This document shows positions 1 to 8,160 of a stretch of DNA of 64,000 bases, in pieces. Below the pieces are notes generated by a model. That model saw only the letters and a list, made by a program, of their open reading frames with translations, had not been told where the DNA came from and did no database searches. The stretch lies in assembly GCF_001006325.2 (NCBI RefSeq), contig NZ_LBIA02000001.1, positions 3,969,501 through 4,033,500 on the forward strand, written 5' to 3'. Numbering within the stretch: position 1 is the first letter of the stretch; every line of letters starts with the position of its first letter. The translations under genes were made by a program, and so were the position numbers. The DNA is from Afipia massiliensis. Lineage in GTDB: Bacteria; Pseudomonadota; Alphaproteobacteria; Rhizobiales; Xanthobacteraceae.

Positions 1-1
1 C

Positions 2-751
2 AAGGAATGGGAAGCGAACACGCCCTACTTCGACGGCTGCCTGCCGATCGAGGTGATGGCCGCACGCGGCCGCGAGACACTTCGTCATGGACCGATGAAG
101 CCGGTCGGATTGACCAACCCGCGTGATCCGGCGGTCAAGCCATATGCGATCGTGCAGTTGCGCCAGGACAACAAACTCGGCACGCTCTACAACATTGTCG
201 GCTTCCAGACCAAGCTGAAGCACGGCGCGCAGACGCACGTGCTCCGCGCCATTCCGGGCCTTGAGAATGCAGAGTTCGCGCGTCTTGGCGGCCTGCATCG
301 CAACACCTTCCTGAACTCGCCGAAACTGCTCGATCCTCAACTACGTTTGAAGGCGCAGCCCCGGCTGCGCTTCGCCGGGCAGATGACCGGATGCGAAGGT
401 TATGTCGAGTCCGCAGGCATTGGCCTGCTCGCCGGGCTGTTCGCAGCAGCGGATGCGCGGCAGAGCGTCATCGCACCGCCCCCGCCGACAACGGCGCTCG
501 GCGCGCTGCTTGGTCACATCACCGGCGGCCATATCGAAACCATCGATGCAGGACCGCGCTCGTTCCAGCCGATGAACATCAACTTCGGATTGTTTCCGCC
601 GCTGGCCTCGCCGCCGACAAAGAAGCCGGACGGGACGCGGCTGCGCGGCAACGAAAAGACCGTTGCGAAGAAACAGGCGATCAGCGCACGCGCACTGTTG
701 GATCTCGATCGCTGGATCGCGGAGACGCTGCGCGTGTCCGACGCGGCTTAA
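2..751 (+). CDS. trmFO: TrmFO, folate-dependent tRNA U54 methyltransferase, C-terminal part (5' end outside window)
   Basis: The reading frame is open from base 2 with no upstream stop, so the gene begins before the window; about 249 C-terminal residues are present. TrmFO is a cytoplasmic FAD enzyme that makes ribothymidine at position 54 of tRNA using methylenetetrahydrofolate. Recognisable family blocks are [15 protein letters not shown] at the left edge, [17 protein letters not shown] around bases 370-415 and GLLAGLFAA just after it. The C-terminal end ([13 protein letters not shown]) looks natural. The internal ATG at 53 is not a start. It is convergent with the synthase-like gene ending at 1301, with 550 bp between them. 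Confidence 0.93.
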   Translation, partial: KEWEANTPYFDGCLPIEVMAARGRETLRHGPMKPVGLTNPRDPAVKPYAIVQLRQDNKLGTLYNIVGFQTKLKHGAQTHVLRAIPGLENAEFARLGGLHRNTFLNSPKLLDPQLRLKAQPRLRFAGQMTGCEGYVESAGIGLLAGLFAAADARQSVIAPPPPTTALGALLGHITGGHIETIDAGPRSFQPMNINFGLFPPLASPPTKKPDGTRLRGNEKTVAKKQAISARALLDLDRWIAETLRVSDAA

Positions 752-774
752 TCGCACCGTCATTGCAAGTTGAT

Positions 775-895
775 GTCGTCCCGGCGAAAGCCGGGACCCA
801 TCACCCCTGTCAAAGCGGCTGCGAAGACAGCCGCTCAGCAATCTTCCTTGAGTCGTGAGTACGGTGGTGATGGATTCCGGCGTTCGCCGGAAGAC
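775..895. repeat. Dispersed intergenic palindromic element (type E)
   Basis: This is a nested imperfect palindrome. The left half holds TCCCGGCGAAAGCCGGGA (779-796) and CCATCACC (798-805). The right half holds GGTGATGG (866-873) and TTCCGGCGTTCGCCGGAA (875-892). It resembles palindromic intergenic repeats common in Bradyrhizobium relatives. It is not coding. Confidence 0.6.
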
Positions 896-1143
896 CATGA
901 ATGTGGGGCAGGTCTCTCGCTTCGCGCGCACCGGGCCATGACACATGGCAAATCACGCAGGCTGCTCACGGGATTGGGTCAATGCTCTGAAACAACTTTA
1001 GTTTTGCCTTTGTCACAGCGCGCTATGGCCAAAAGGCAAATTGGTGACGAACCTTGCCGCAAAAGGCGCGATAGTGACGGGATGGCGGCGTGCAAGCGGA
1101 TCGGGATTCAGCGCGCGGACCATGCCGCAATTCACTTGACACA

Positions 1144-1171
1144 CATCATCTGAATAAAAATTCAGATGATG
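1144..1171. terminator. Perfect 12-bp hairpin between convergent genes, possible bidirectional terminator
   Basis: CATCATCTGAAT pairs perfectly with ATTCAGATGATG across an AAAA loop. It lies between the ends of trmFO (751) and the synthase-like gene (1301). There is no U-tract outside the stem on either strand, so intrinsic termination is uncertain; it may be a regulatory or repeat hairpin. Confidence 0.4.
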
Positions 1172-1300
1172 GCGCCAGCGCGAACGGCCACGAGCGGTTC
1201 GCTCGTCATCACTCGGCGAACGCCTATCGCGCGGCGAAGCCGGTGACGGCGGACACCACCTTGACCATCCTGACCGGCGAAGCCGTGATGAGCCCAGGCC

Positions 1301-2164
1301 TCACACCCTGAACGGCTTTGCACTTGCTGCGCGCCATGTCGTCCAGAGCACACCGAGTCGCGACGACGTCGGCGGCGCAAACGGCTCGGATGTGTCCAGC
1401 CGCGCGAGTGTCTTTCCGATCACCGCAAGCGGCAGGAAGGCAGGACGCACGGCGATCGACGCGTCCGCCAGCATCGCCATGGCCTGATCCAGTTGAGCCC
1501 GCGCTTCTCGGCGCAGATGCGCTAGCGCTTCCTTCAGCGGCGCGCTCGTCTGGTGCAGGAATACTTCTTCGGCAACCACGCCGTGGAGATTCATCAAGTC
1601 GGCCGGAAGATAAAGCTGCCGCCGCGCGGCATGGCGCGGCAGCGCCAGCATCGCGGCAACAAGCCCCTCCGCAATGCCTGCATGTTCGGCGAGGCGGGCA
1701 GTCTCCGGCGAGTTCAGACCCAGCACCCTGGCGCGCAGGGCGTACATCGCGGCAGCCGTATCGCGGCAATGCGCCTCCAACGCCGCCATGTCGGGCATCG
1801 GATCGTCATAGACATCGAACACATGCGCGTCGATCAGCCGAACAAATGCTTCGGCGGGAAGATCGTACAGAGCCATCGCCCGCAACAACTCCGCCGCGAC
1901 CGGATTGCCCTCGACCGCCCCGTGGTCGGCAGCCTGACTGCTCCCCGTCAACGCGTCGCGCCACCATTGCAGGCGGATCTCGCCGGGCAGCGGCTGGCTG
2001 ACGTGATCGCGGACATGCGCAACCTCAGCATTGAACGCCGCGAGCGCCATCCATGCCCGCCGCGCGTCCGGCTGGACGAACAGGCTCGCCGCATAGGTTC
2101 TGAAATCCTGCGCGCGCACCAGATCCGTGCAAAACGCTTCGGCAGATCGGTCTGCTGCGCTCAT
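1301..2164 (-). CDS. Squalene/phytoene synthase-like protein, NDUFAF6-type
   Basis: A 287-residue all-helical isoprenyl-synthase-fold protein. Visible family features are AFNAEVAHVRDHVSQP near residue 45, LQWWRDAL near residue 65, and DVYDDP near residue 115 where true synthases carry an aspartate-rich motif. It is closest to the NDUFAF6/C8orf38 group, which helps assemble respiratory complex I in mitochondria; that role is inferred here. Alternatively it could be a genuine prenyl synthase, but no carotenoid or hopanoid genes are nearby. Its ATG overlaps the stop of the upstream gene (ATGA at 2161-2164), indicating translational coupling. Confidence 0.8.
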   Translation of the reverse strand: MSAADRSAEAFCTDLVRAQDFRTYAASLFVQPDARRAWMALAAFNAEVAHVRDHVSQPLPGEIRLQWWRDALTGSSQAADHGAVEGNPVAAELLRAMALYDLPAEAFVRLIDAHVFDVYDDPMPDMAALEAHCRDTAAAMYALRARVLGLNSPETARLAEHAGIAEGLVAAMLALPRHAARRQLYLPADLMNLHGVVAEEVFLHQTSAPLKEALAHLRREARAQLDQAMAMLADASIAVRPAFLPLAVIGKTLARLDTSEPFAPPTSSRLGVLWTTWRAASAKPFRV

Positions 2165-2568
2165 GGAACGGCAATGAGTGCTGCCGCCACGCGCCGGCGC
2201 TCACCCATCATGATATTGTAGGTGCGGATTGCCGGACCCGTCTGCATGGTGTCGAGCAACACATGAACCTGCCGCAGCGCATTGCGCAGCGGCGTGGGAG
2301 CGATCCAGACATCGCTTCCCGTGCCGATCAGCAGTGTATCGATCTCGTTGGCATGCTCGAAAATTCGCGCCAGTGAATACCGGTCGATGTCCTTGGGATC
2401 GTTGACCGGCCACGCCCAGATCGCATCCGGCAGGCACAACAGCGAGCCGCGATGCGACATCTCGGCGAACCGGAAGCCGCCGTTGCCGTAGGCTTCGATC
2501 GGCGCCGACCGCGGAAGATGCAACGCATCCGGCGCGCTCGTACTCACTTTCCGACGTTCGTGATCCAT
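2161..2568 (-). CDS. Mth938/DUF498-domain protein, NDUFAF3-like
   Basis: A protein of about 135 residues with the compact Mth938-like alpha/beta fold: YGNGGFRFAEMSHRGSLLCLP, then DPKDIDRYSLARIF and DTLLIGTGSDVWIAP. Members include mitochondrial NDUFAF3, a complex I assembly factor. I place the start at 2568 (MDHERRK) because an AGGTGG ribosome-binding site sits about 7-12 bases upstream; a GTG at 2586 would add six residues. It lies immediately downstream of secDF in transcription order and overlaps the NDUFAF6-like gene by 4 bp, so the two are probably made together. The biochemical activity of the family is unclear. Confidence 0.82.
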   Translation of the reverse strand: MDHERRKVSTSAPDALHLPRSAPIEAYGNGGFRFAEMSHRGSLLCLPDAIWAWPVNDPKDIDRYSLARIFEHANEIDTLLIGTGSDVWIAPTPLRNALRQVHVLLDTMQTGPAIRTYNIMMGERRRVAAALIAVP

Positions 2569-2644
2569 CTCAGCACCACCTGTCACGAACTTCGGAAAGT
2601 CGTGGGTATTAGAGCGGGGTGAATTCAGGTTAAGTCGCTCACCA

Positions 2645-2734
2645 CGTCATTGCGAGCGAAGCGAAGCAATCCAGTTTTTGTTTTGCATCAGCAAGAACTG
2701 GATTGCTTCGTCGCAACCGCTCCTCGCAATGACG
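2645..2734. repeat. Dispersed palindromic element (type A), copy 1
   Basis: The outer arms CGTCATTGCGAG (2645-2656) and CTCGCAATGACG (2723-2734) are perfect inverted repeats. The inner arms GCAATCCAG and CTGGATTGC also pair. It lies between secF and the Mth938-like gene. A related copy is at 13098-13177. Confidence 0.75.
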
Positions 2735-2767
2735 ACCGAGAATGACTGTCGATCACACCTAAAATCA

Positions 2768-3772
2768 TCAGGGCTTCGACGGCTTGTCGTCCTCGCCGCC
2801 CCGGTTTTCGCCCACGCCGAGATAGATCAGGATCGGGGCTGCGATGAAGATCGAGGTGTAGGTGCCGACCAGCACGACGCCGAAGGTCATCGTCGCCGCA
2901 AAGCTGTGGATCGCCTTGCCGCCGAACAGCAGCAACGCGAGCAGCGCAAGCGTCACCGTGACGTGCGTGATGATGGAGCGCGACAGTGTCGAGTTGATCG
3001 AGGCGTTCAGCAATTCCGGCATCGGCATCTTCTTATAGCGCCGCAGCATTTCGCGAATGCGGTCGTAGATGACGACGGTGTCGTTGAGCGAGTAGCCGAG
3101 AATGGTAAGCAGCGCCGCGATACTGGTCAGATCGAATTCGATCTGGGTGATCGACATGAATCCCAGCGTCAGCACGATGTCGTGGACGTTCGCGATCATC
3201 GCGCCCAGCGAGAACTGCCACTCGAACCGGAACCAGAGATACATGAAGATGCCCGCGATCGCGAGCATCAGCCCAACCGTGCCGTAGGCGAGCAACTCGC
3301 TCGACACACGCGGTCCGACCACCTCGACGCGGCGATACTCGACGCTGTCACCGAGTAGCTGACGGACCTTTTGAACCGCCACCTGCTGCGCCTGATCGCC
3401 GCCCGGCTGTTCGGCAATGCGGATCAGAACGTCGGAGGGACCGCCAAACTGCTGAAGCTGGACGTCGCCGAAATTCAGTGTCGTGAGCTGCGCGCGCAAC
3501 GATGCGATATCCGCCGGACCCGACTTGGTCTGAATCTCCAGCAGCGTGCCGCCCTTGAAGTCGATGCCGAAATTCAGCCCGTGCGCGAAATAGAGGCCGA
3601 TCGCGATCAACGACAACAGCGCCGAGATCGGAAAGCTGATGCGGCGAAAGCGCATGAAGTCGAACTTCGTATCGTCGGGAACGATGCGAAGCGCGGGGAT
3701 CACGCCGTAAATGCTGAGCACCGTCAGAACGACGATGAAGACAGCCAGAGCAATGATAATCGTCTGAGTCAC
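2768..3772 (-). CDS. secF: SecF, Sec translocon accessory membrane protein
   Basis: A 334-residue inner-membrane protein that partners SecD to drive late steps of preprotein export using the proton gradient. It has an N-terminal TM segment, then a periplasmic domain opening with LNFGIDFKGGTLLEIQTKSG (about residues 69-88), then a cluster of TM helices with the RND-type signature NDTVVIYDRIREML. The start is GTG at 3772. An earlier-looking hydrophobic stretch at residues 3-26 precedes the usual RIVPDDTKFDFMRF block. It follows secD by 13 bp in the yajC-secD-secF order. Confidence 0.95.
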   Translation of the reverse strand: MTQTIIIALAVFIVVLTVLSIYGVIPALRIVPDDTKFDFMRFRRISFPISALLSLIAIGLYFAHGLNFGIDFKGGTLLEIQTKSGPADIASLRAQLTTLNFGDVQLQQFGGPSDVLIRIAEQPGGDQAQQVAVQKVRQLLGDSVEYRRVEVVGPRVSSELLAYGTVGLMLAIAGIFMYLWFRFEWQFSLGAMIANVHDIVLTLGFMSITQIEFDLTSIAALLTILGYSLNDTVVIYDRIREMLRRYKKMPMPELLNASINSTLSRSIITHVTVTLALLALLLFGGKAIHSFAATMTFGVVLVGTYTSIFIAAPILIYLGVGENRGGEDDKPSKP

Positions 3773-3785
3773 GGTCTAGCTATCC

Positions 3786-5384
3786 TCAAATCGGCACGGT
3801 CTTGGGCCGCTTCCAGCTCACCCACGTCGCAACGATCAGCCGCGTAACGGTGAACGCCGTGAAAACCGTGGTGATGATGCCGATGCCGAGCGTCACGGCG
3901 AAGCCGCGCACCGGTCCGGTACCGATATAAAACAGCACGGCTGCCGCGATAAATGTGGTGATGTTGGAGTCCAGAATGGTCGCGAGCGCCCGGGTGAAGC
4001 CGGCGTCGATGGCCGAGATTGCAGTCCGGCCGGCACGCAATTCCTCACGGATACGTTCGTAAATCAGGACGTTGGAATCGACCGCGATGCCAACCGTCAG
4101 AACGATACCGGCGATGCCGGGCAGCGTCAGCGTTGCATTGAGCAGCGACAGGATACCAAAGATCATGGCGACGTTGATCGCGACCGCGACGTTGGCGAAG
4201 AAGCCGAACAGCCGGTAGGTCAAAAGCATAAACACAATAACCAGCACCGAGCCGACGTAGGACGCCAGTTCGCCCGCGGCGATCGAGTCCTGACCAAGTC
4301 CCGGGCCGACCGTGCGTTCTTCGATGATCGTCAGCGGCGCAGGCAACGCGCCCGCGCGCAGCAGGATCGAGAGATCGTTCGCGCCCTGCACGGTGAAGTT
4401 ACCGGAAATCTGGCCGGAGCCGCCGGTGATCGGCTCGCGGATGACCGGCGCCGAAATCACTTCGTTGTCGAGCACGATGGCGAACGGTTGTCCCACGTTC
4501 TCGAGGGTGGCTTGCGCGAACTTGCGCGCGCCGGAGGTATTGAAGCGGAAGCTGACGATCGGCTCGCCGGAGCGCTGATCGAAACCGGGCTGCGCGTCGG
4601 TCAGATCGCCGCCGGAGACAAGCACCTGCTTCTTGATGACGTAGGGCACCTTCGGCGCTGTCGAGCTCATCAACAGCTCGGAGTCCGGCGGCACCCGCCC
4701 CTGCTGCGCCTGATCGGGCGGCACGGTCGGATCAACCATCCGGAAGTCGAGCTTCGCCGTCTTGCCGAGCAATTCCTTGAGGCGGGTCGGATCCTGGAGG
4801 CCCGGTACCTGAACGAGAATCCGATCGATGCCCTGACGCTGGATCAGCGGTTCGACGGTGCCGAGTTCGTTGATGCGGCGCTCGACGATCTGGATCGACT
4901 GTTCGACCGACTGACGGACGCGTTCGGTGATCGCTGCCGGAGGCACGGTCAGACGGATCAGCCCGCCGCCGGCATCGCTGACTTCAACGCTACGCTGACC
5001 GCTCGATCCGAGCAGACCGCCAAGCGGCTGGGACAGTTCGCGCAGCTTGGCGAGCGCGTTGGTGAGGTCGGTGTCCTTGACGCGGACTTCGACGCTTTCG
5101 CCGCGAACCGCGAGCCCGGTGTAGCCGATCTTGGCGTCGCGCAGCGTGCGCCGCACGTCATCGCGCACCTGATCGAGCTTGTCCTTCTTCACCGAGTTCG
5201 AATCGACCTCGAGCAGGATGTGCGAGCCACCCTGCAAGTCGAGGCCGAGCACGATATGACGCTGGGCCCACTTCGGCCAGGTCTTGACGGTCGATTCAGG
5301 GAAGAAGTTCGGAACCGCGAAAAGGCAAACGATCGTGGCGGTCAGAATGACCGCCAGCGCCTTCCAACGCGTGAAATAAAGCAT
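3786..5384 (-). CDS. secD: SecD, Sec translocon accessory membrane protein
   Basis: A 532-residue protein with one N-terminal TM helix (about residues 8-28), a large periplasmic P1 region beginning at GLDLQGGSHILLEVD, and C-terminal TM helices holding GIAVDSNVLIYERIREELR. The Asp in this motif is the family's proton-coupling residue. With SecF and YajC it assists SecYEG-mediated secretion in the inner membrane. Two tandem 77-bp palindromes separate it from yajC upstream, so expression may be uncoupled from yajC. Confidence 0.96.
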   Translation of the reverse strand: MLYFTRWKALAVILTATIVCLFAVPNFFPESTVKTWPKWAQRHIVLGLDLQGGSHILLEVDSNSVKKDKLDQVRDDVRRTLRDAKIGYTGLAVRGESVEVRVKDTDLTNALAKLRELSQPLGGLLGSSGQRSVEVSDAGGGLIRLTVPPAAITERVRQSVEQSIQIVERRINELGTVEPLIQRQGIDRILVQVPGLQDPTRLKELLGKTAKLDFRMVDPTVPPDQAQQGRVPPDSELLMSSTAPKVPYVIKKQVLVSGGDLTDAQPGFDQRSGEPIVSFRFNTSGARKFAQATLENVGQPFAIVLDNEVISAPVIREPITGGSGQISGNFTVQGANDLSILLRAGALPAPLTIIEERTVGPGLGQDSIAAGELASYVGSVLVIVFMLLTYRLFGFFANVAVAINVAMIFGILSLLNATLTLPGIAGIVLTVGIAVDSNVLIYERIREELRAGRTAISAIDAGFTRALATILDSNITTFIAAAVLFYIGTGPVRGFAVTLGIGIITTVFTAFTVTRLIVATWVSWKRPKTVPI

Positions 5385-5461
5385 CTAGTGTCCCGTGTCC
5401 GACGTTTGCTTCATTCTGCAGCGGCCCCCTCGTGCAAACGTCGGACACGAAAGGACACTAG
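5385..5461. repeat. Long palindromic element F1 (77 bp)
   Basis: CTAGTGTCC and GTCCGACGTTTGC on the left pair with GCAAACGTCGGAC and GGACACTAG on the right. It starts one base upstream of the secD start codon, on the 5' side of the gene. Confidence 0.8.
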
Positions 5462-5474
5462 AAATTCAAATTTG

Positions 5475-5551
5475 CCAGTGGTCCTTTGATTCTAACATTC
5501 GCAAGAATGCCCGCCGAAAAATGGGTGCGAATGTTTGGATCGGACCACTGG
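5475..5551. repeat. Long palindromic element F2 (77 bp)
   Basis: The outer arms are CCAGTGGTCC (5475-5484) and GGACCACTGG (5542-5551); the inner arms are ACATTCGCA and TGCGAATGT. It has the same length and design as F1, which lies 13 bp away, but a different arm sequence. Confidence 0.8.
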
Positions 5552-5591
5552 ATGACCCGTCAGATTCGTGAAAGCGTTTGCACCCGGAGCG

Positions 5592-5945
5592 TTAGCTCGC
5601 GGCTGTTTCTTCCTTTGAATCCTTGGCAGGCTCGCCCTTCGTCCGCACGCCGGAGATCATCTGGCGCATCTGACGGATACGGACACCGTCGGAGATTTCG
5701 ACCTCGATCTGATCGTCATCGACAACCTTGGTCACCTTGCCGACAAGGCCGCCGTTGGTGACGATGGTATCGCCGCGGCGGATGTTCTTCACCAGTTCCT
5801 GATGATCCTTCAGCTTCTTCTGCTGCGGCTTCAGAATCAGGAAGTACATGATGACGAAAATCAGTGCGAACGGCAGCAGCGACATCAGCATGCTGTTGGT
5901 ATCACCGGCGCCGGCGGCTTGAGCAAAGGCAGGAGTAATGAACAT
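5592..5945 (-). CDS. yajC: YajC, preprotein translocase accessory subunit
   Basis: A small single-pass inner-membrane protein of about 117 residues that associates with SecDF. The TM segment is LLPFALIFVIMYFLILKP, followed by the family block QQKKLKDHQELV and a cytoplasmic domain with RRGDTIVTNGGLVGKV. I choose ATG 5945 (MFITPAFAQ), which fits the usual family N-terminus and has GAGGAC upstream; an ATG at 5975 would add ten residues. It is first of the yajC-secD-secF cluster and divergent from the AAA ATPase at 6151. Confidence 0.94.
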   Translation of the reverse strand: MFITPAFAQAAGAGDTNSMLMSLLPFALIFVIMYFLILKPQQKKLKDHQELVKNIRRGDTIVTNGGLVGKVTKVVDDDQIEVEISDGVRIRQMRQMISGVRTKGEPAKDSKEETAAS

Positions 5946-6150
5946 ACGAAAAGTCCTCAGAAAGGCGCCCGCCATGGGGCGAAACGCGTAGGCGCAAGGC
6001 CGTTTTGGCCGAATTTGCGCGGACTATAGCGACAGGCCACCCAATTGCAACGGGACCGGACATGTCGATTTTGCCATGCATTCGTGGCGCTTGCGGGCAT
6101 TCGTCAGCATCGGTAAGGGTGCCCTAGTGGTCCCGTTCTGGTGCTGATTC

Positions 6151-7122
6151 ATGTCCAAAAAACCCAATAAAAAGGCCTCCAGGGCCGCCACGAAGGCGAG
6201 TCCCGGCAAGGCAATCAAAACCGCGACAAAACGCCCTGCCACAGCGGTCGACACCGAGACCCAGGCCCGGATCGCGCTCGCGCTCGAGAGTATCGCCGCG
6301 AACCTGAACGCATCAGCGGCCAGACCGTCGACCCCCGATTCTCTCAAAAAGGCCGACGCTTTCGTCTGGCAGCCCAATGGCCATCTGGTGCCGGTTCCAA
6401 AGGTCAGCCGCGTCGACCTCGGACTGCTCAAGGGCATCGACCGGATGCGGGACATCCTGATCGAGAACACCGAACGCTTCGCCACTGGCCTGCCTGCGAA
6501 CAACGCCCTCCTCTGGGGTGCGCGCGGCATGGGCAAGTCGTCGCTGGTGAAGGCAGCGCATGCCAGCGTCAACGCCATGCCGAAAGTGCGCGGCCGGTTG
6601 AAGCTGATCGAAATCCATCGCGAGGATATCGAAAGCCTGCCGCTTCTGATGTCGCTGCTGCGCGAATCCGATTTTCACTTCATCGTGTTCTGCGACGACC
6701 TGTCGTTCGACGGCAACGACGCATCGTACAAATCGCTGAAGGCTGTGCTCGAAGGCGGCATCGAAGGCCGGCCCGACAACGTGATCCTGTACGCGACCTC
6801 GAACCGCCGTCATCTGCTGGCGCGCGACATGATCGAGAACGAGCGCTCGACATCCATCAATCCCGGCGAAGCCGTCGAGGAAAAGGTCTCGCTGTCGGAT
6901 CGTTTCGGTCTGTGGCTCGGCTTCCACAAGTGCAGCCAAGACGAATATCTCGAGATGGTGCGGGGCTATTGCAGGCACTTCAACGTCAAGATGGCCGACG
7001 ATCAGTTAGAGCGCGAAGCGCTCGAATGGTCGACCACGCGCGGATCGCGCTCCGGCCGCGTCGCCTGGCAGTTCACGCAGGAAATCGCGGGACGGATGGG
7101 TGTGAAACTCGCAACGGCGTAG
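6151..7122 (+). CDS. DUF815-type AAA ATP-binding protein
   Basis: A 323-residue cytoplasmic ATPase of the DUF815 family. After a Lys/Ala-rich, probably disordered N-terminus (residues 1-35) comes an ATPase core with Walker A GARGMGKSS (about residue 128), Walker B-like HFIVFCDDLSF (about 178) and a sensor-like YATSNRRHL (about 215). The family's cellular role is not settled. The gene commonly sits beside yajC/secDF in this bacterial group, which suggests but does not prove an envelope link. It is divergent from yajC. Confidence 0.85.
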   Translation: MSKKPNKKASRAATKASPGKAIKTATKRPATAVDTETQARIALALESIAANLNASAARPSTPDSLKKADAFVWQPNGHLVPVPKVSRVDLGLLKGIDRMRDILIENTERFATGLPANNALLWGARGMGKSSLVKAAHASVNAMPKVRGRLKLIEIHREDIESLPLLMSLLRESDFHFIVFCDDLSFDGNDASYKSLKAVLEGGIEGRPDNVILYATSNRRHLLARDMIENERSTSINPGEAVEEKVSLSDRFGLWLGFHKCSQDEYLEMVRGYCRHFNVKMADDQLEREALEWSTTRGSRSGRVAWQFTQEIAGRMGVKLATA

Positions 7123-7156
7123 AGCGCACGACAACGTATTAGAACTGCGAAGTGCG

Positions 7157-8035
7157 CTAGACCTGTCTCATGCGAGCCCGCTCTGACCAGAAGCCCGCCT
7201 CGTCCACAATCAACCGGCCCAACTCGGCAGCACATGGCATCTGGTCGCCTTGCTTCGAGATCAAGACGTACTTTGCCTCGGGCAAAGGCGGCAGGCCGTC
7301 GTTGGCATCAAGAACCGTCATCCAGGGCTCGATTTCCTCTTGCGCGAAAATCGACACCGCCAGCCCCGCTTGAACTGCCGCCCTCAGACCATGCTGGTTC
7401 GCCGACGTGAAGCCGACGTGCCAATCAATGCCAGACGCCGTGAGAGCCTCAACAGCCATCGCACGAAGCGCGCACGGCGGCGGCGAGAGTGCGAATGGCA
7501 ATGAAGAATTCTGCGGCCGTTTGAAACTCTCGGCGGCCGCCCAGACGAATTGCGTCTGGCGAAGAACCGTTCCGCCCTCTGCGTCCGATCGGGTAATTGC
7601 CACCGCAAGATCGAGTTCGCCGGCATCGACCTTGGCCCGCAGGTCAAGACAGACACTGACCGAAACCTCGAGCCGAACCGCAGGGTACTGGCGAGCGAAC
7701 CGGCCAAGCAGTTGCGGCAGCCGATCGCCAATGAAGTTTTCCGGAACGCCCAGCCGGATGGCGCCCGAGGCTGTGGAGGAATGAAAGCGGCGCGTCAGCG
7801 CCTCCTGCCCCTGCAGAATCTGTTCGGCGTGGCGCAGAAAATCCTCGCCGTCTTCGGTCAGTGTCAGCTTGCGCGTGGTCCGGTACAAAAGCTGCCGCCC
7901 CACCTGCTCCTCCAGCCGCCGGATCTGATGACTGACGGCGGATTGGGTCAAATGCAGTCGTTGCGCAGCGCGTGTGAATCCGCCGGTCTCACAGACAGCA
8001 ACAAAGGCGCGAAGCAATGTGGGCTCAAAGTCCAT
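7157..8035 (-). CDS. LysR-family transcriptional regulator
   Basis: A 292-residue regulator. The N-terminal winged helix-turn-helix (residues 3-60) is clear: LLRAFVAVCETGGFTRAAQR, then LHLTQSAVSHQIRRLEEQVG. The rest is the periplasmic-binding-protein-like effector domain (IRLGVPENFIGDRLP onwards). It is divergently transcribed from the MFS exporter at 8161 with 125 bp between, the usual layout for a LysR protein controlling its neighbour. The inducer is unknown. Confidence 0.92.
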   Translation of the reverse strand: MDFEPTLLRAFVAVCETGGFTRAAQRLHLTQSAVSHQIRRLEEQVGRQLLYRTTRKLTLTEDGEDFLRHAEQILQGQEALTRRFHSSTASGAIRLGVPENFIGDRLPQLLGRFARQYPAVRLEVSVSVCLDLRAKVDAGELDLAVAITRSDAEGGTVLRQTQFVWAAAESFKRPQNSSLPFALSPPPCALRAMAVEALTASGIDWHVGFTSANQHGLRAAVQAGLAVSIFAQEEIEPWMTVLDANDGLPPLPEAKYVLISKQGDQMPCAAELGRLIVDEAGFWSERARMRQV

Positions 8036-8079
8036 GGACCCACATATATGACGAACGAAACTGAAATCAATAAAATCAA

Positions 8080-8096
8080 TTCATTTCCTTCATGAA
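8080..8096. promoter_or_regulatory. Candidate LysR operator between divergent genes
   Basis: TTCAT, seven bases, then ATGAA form a short dyad consistent with a T-N11-A LysR box, in an AT-rich part of the intergenic region between the LysR gene and the MFS gene. This rests on dyad and position only. Confidence 0.35.
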
Positions 8097-8160
8097 AAGG
8101 GAACGCCCATATCCGTCAGCCCGTGCCGCGACGTCCGCGCCGGGTTGAAAAGGAATATCC

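Larger units (their letters stand above)
752..1300. other. Gene-poor 550-bp intergenic region between convergent genes
   Basis: No credible gene is seen here. The short open frames in it translate repeat sequence and show no recognisable domain. It holds a long imperfect palindrome (775-895) and a strong 12-bp hairpin (1144-1171), listed separately. The rest, including 900-1130, shows nothing I can identify. Confidence 0.6.

Noticed and set aside
770-1153. A 127-codon frame in the trmFO intergenic region
   Set aside because: Its start translates palindromic repeat sequence and the rest has no family features or ribosome-binding site.
1136-1164. TTGACA near 1136 as a promoter
   Set aside because: No convincing -10 lies at the right spacing and no plus-strand gene follows; it overlaps the hairpin.
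1301-2164. Assigning the synthase-like gene as a true phytoene or squalene synthase
   Set aside because: No carotenoid or hopanoid genes accompany it and its overlap with an NDUFAF3-like gene favours the NDUFAF6-type group.
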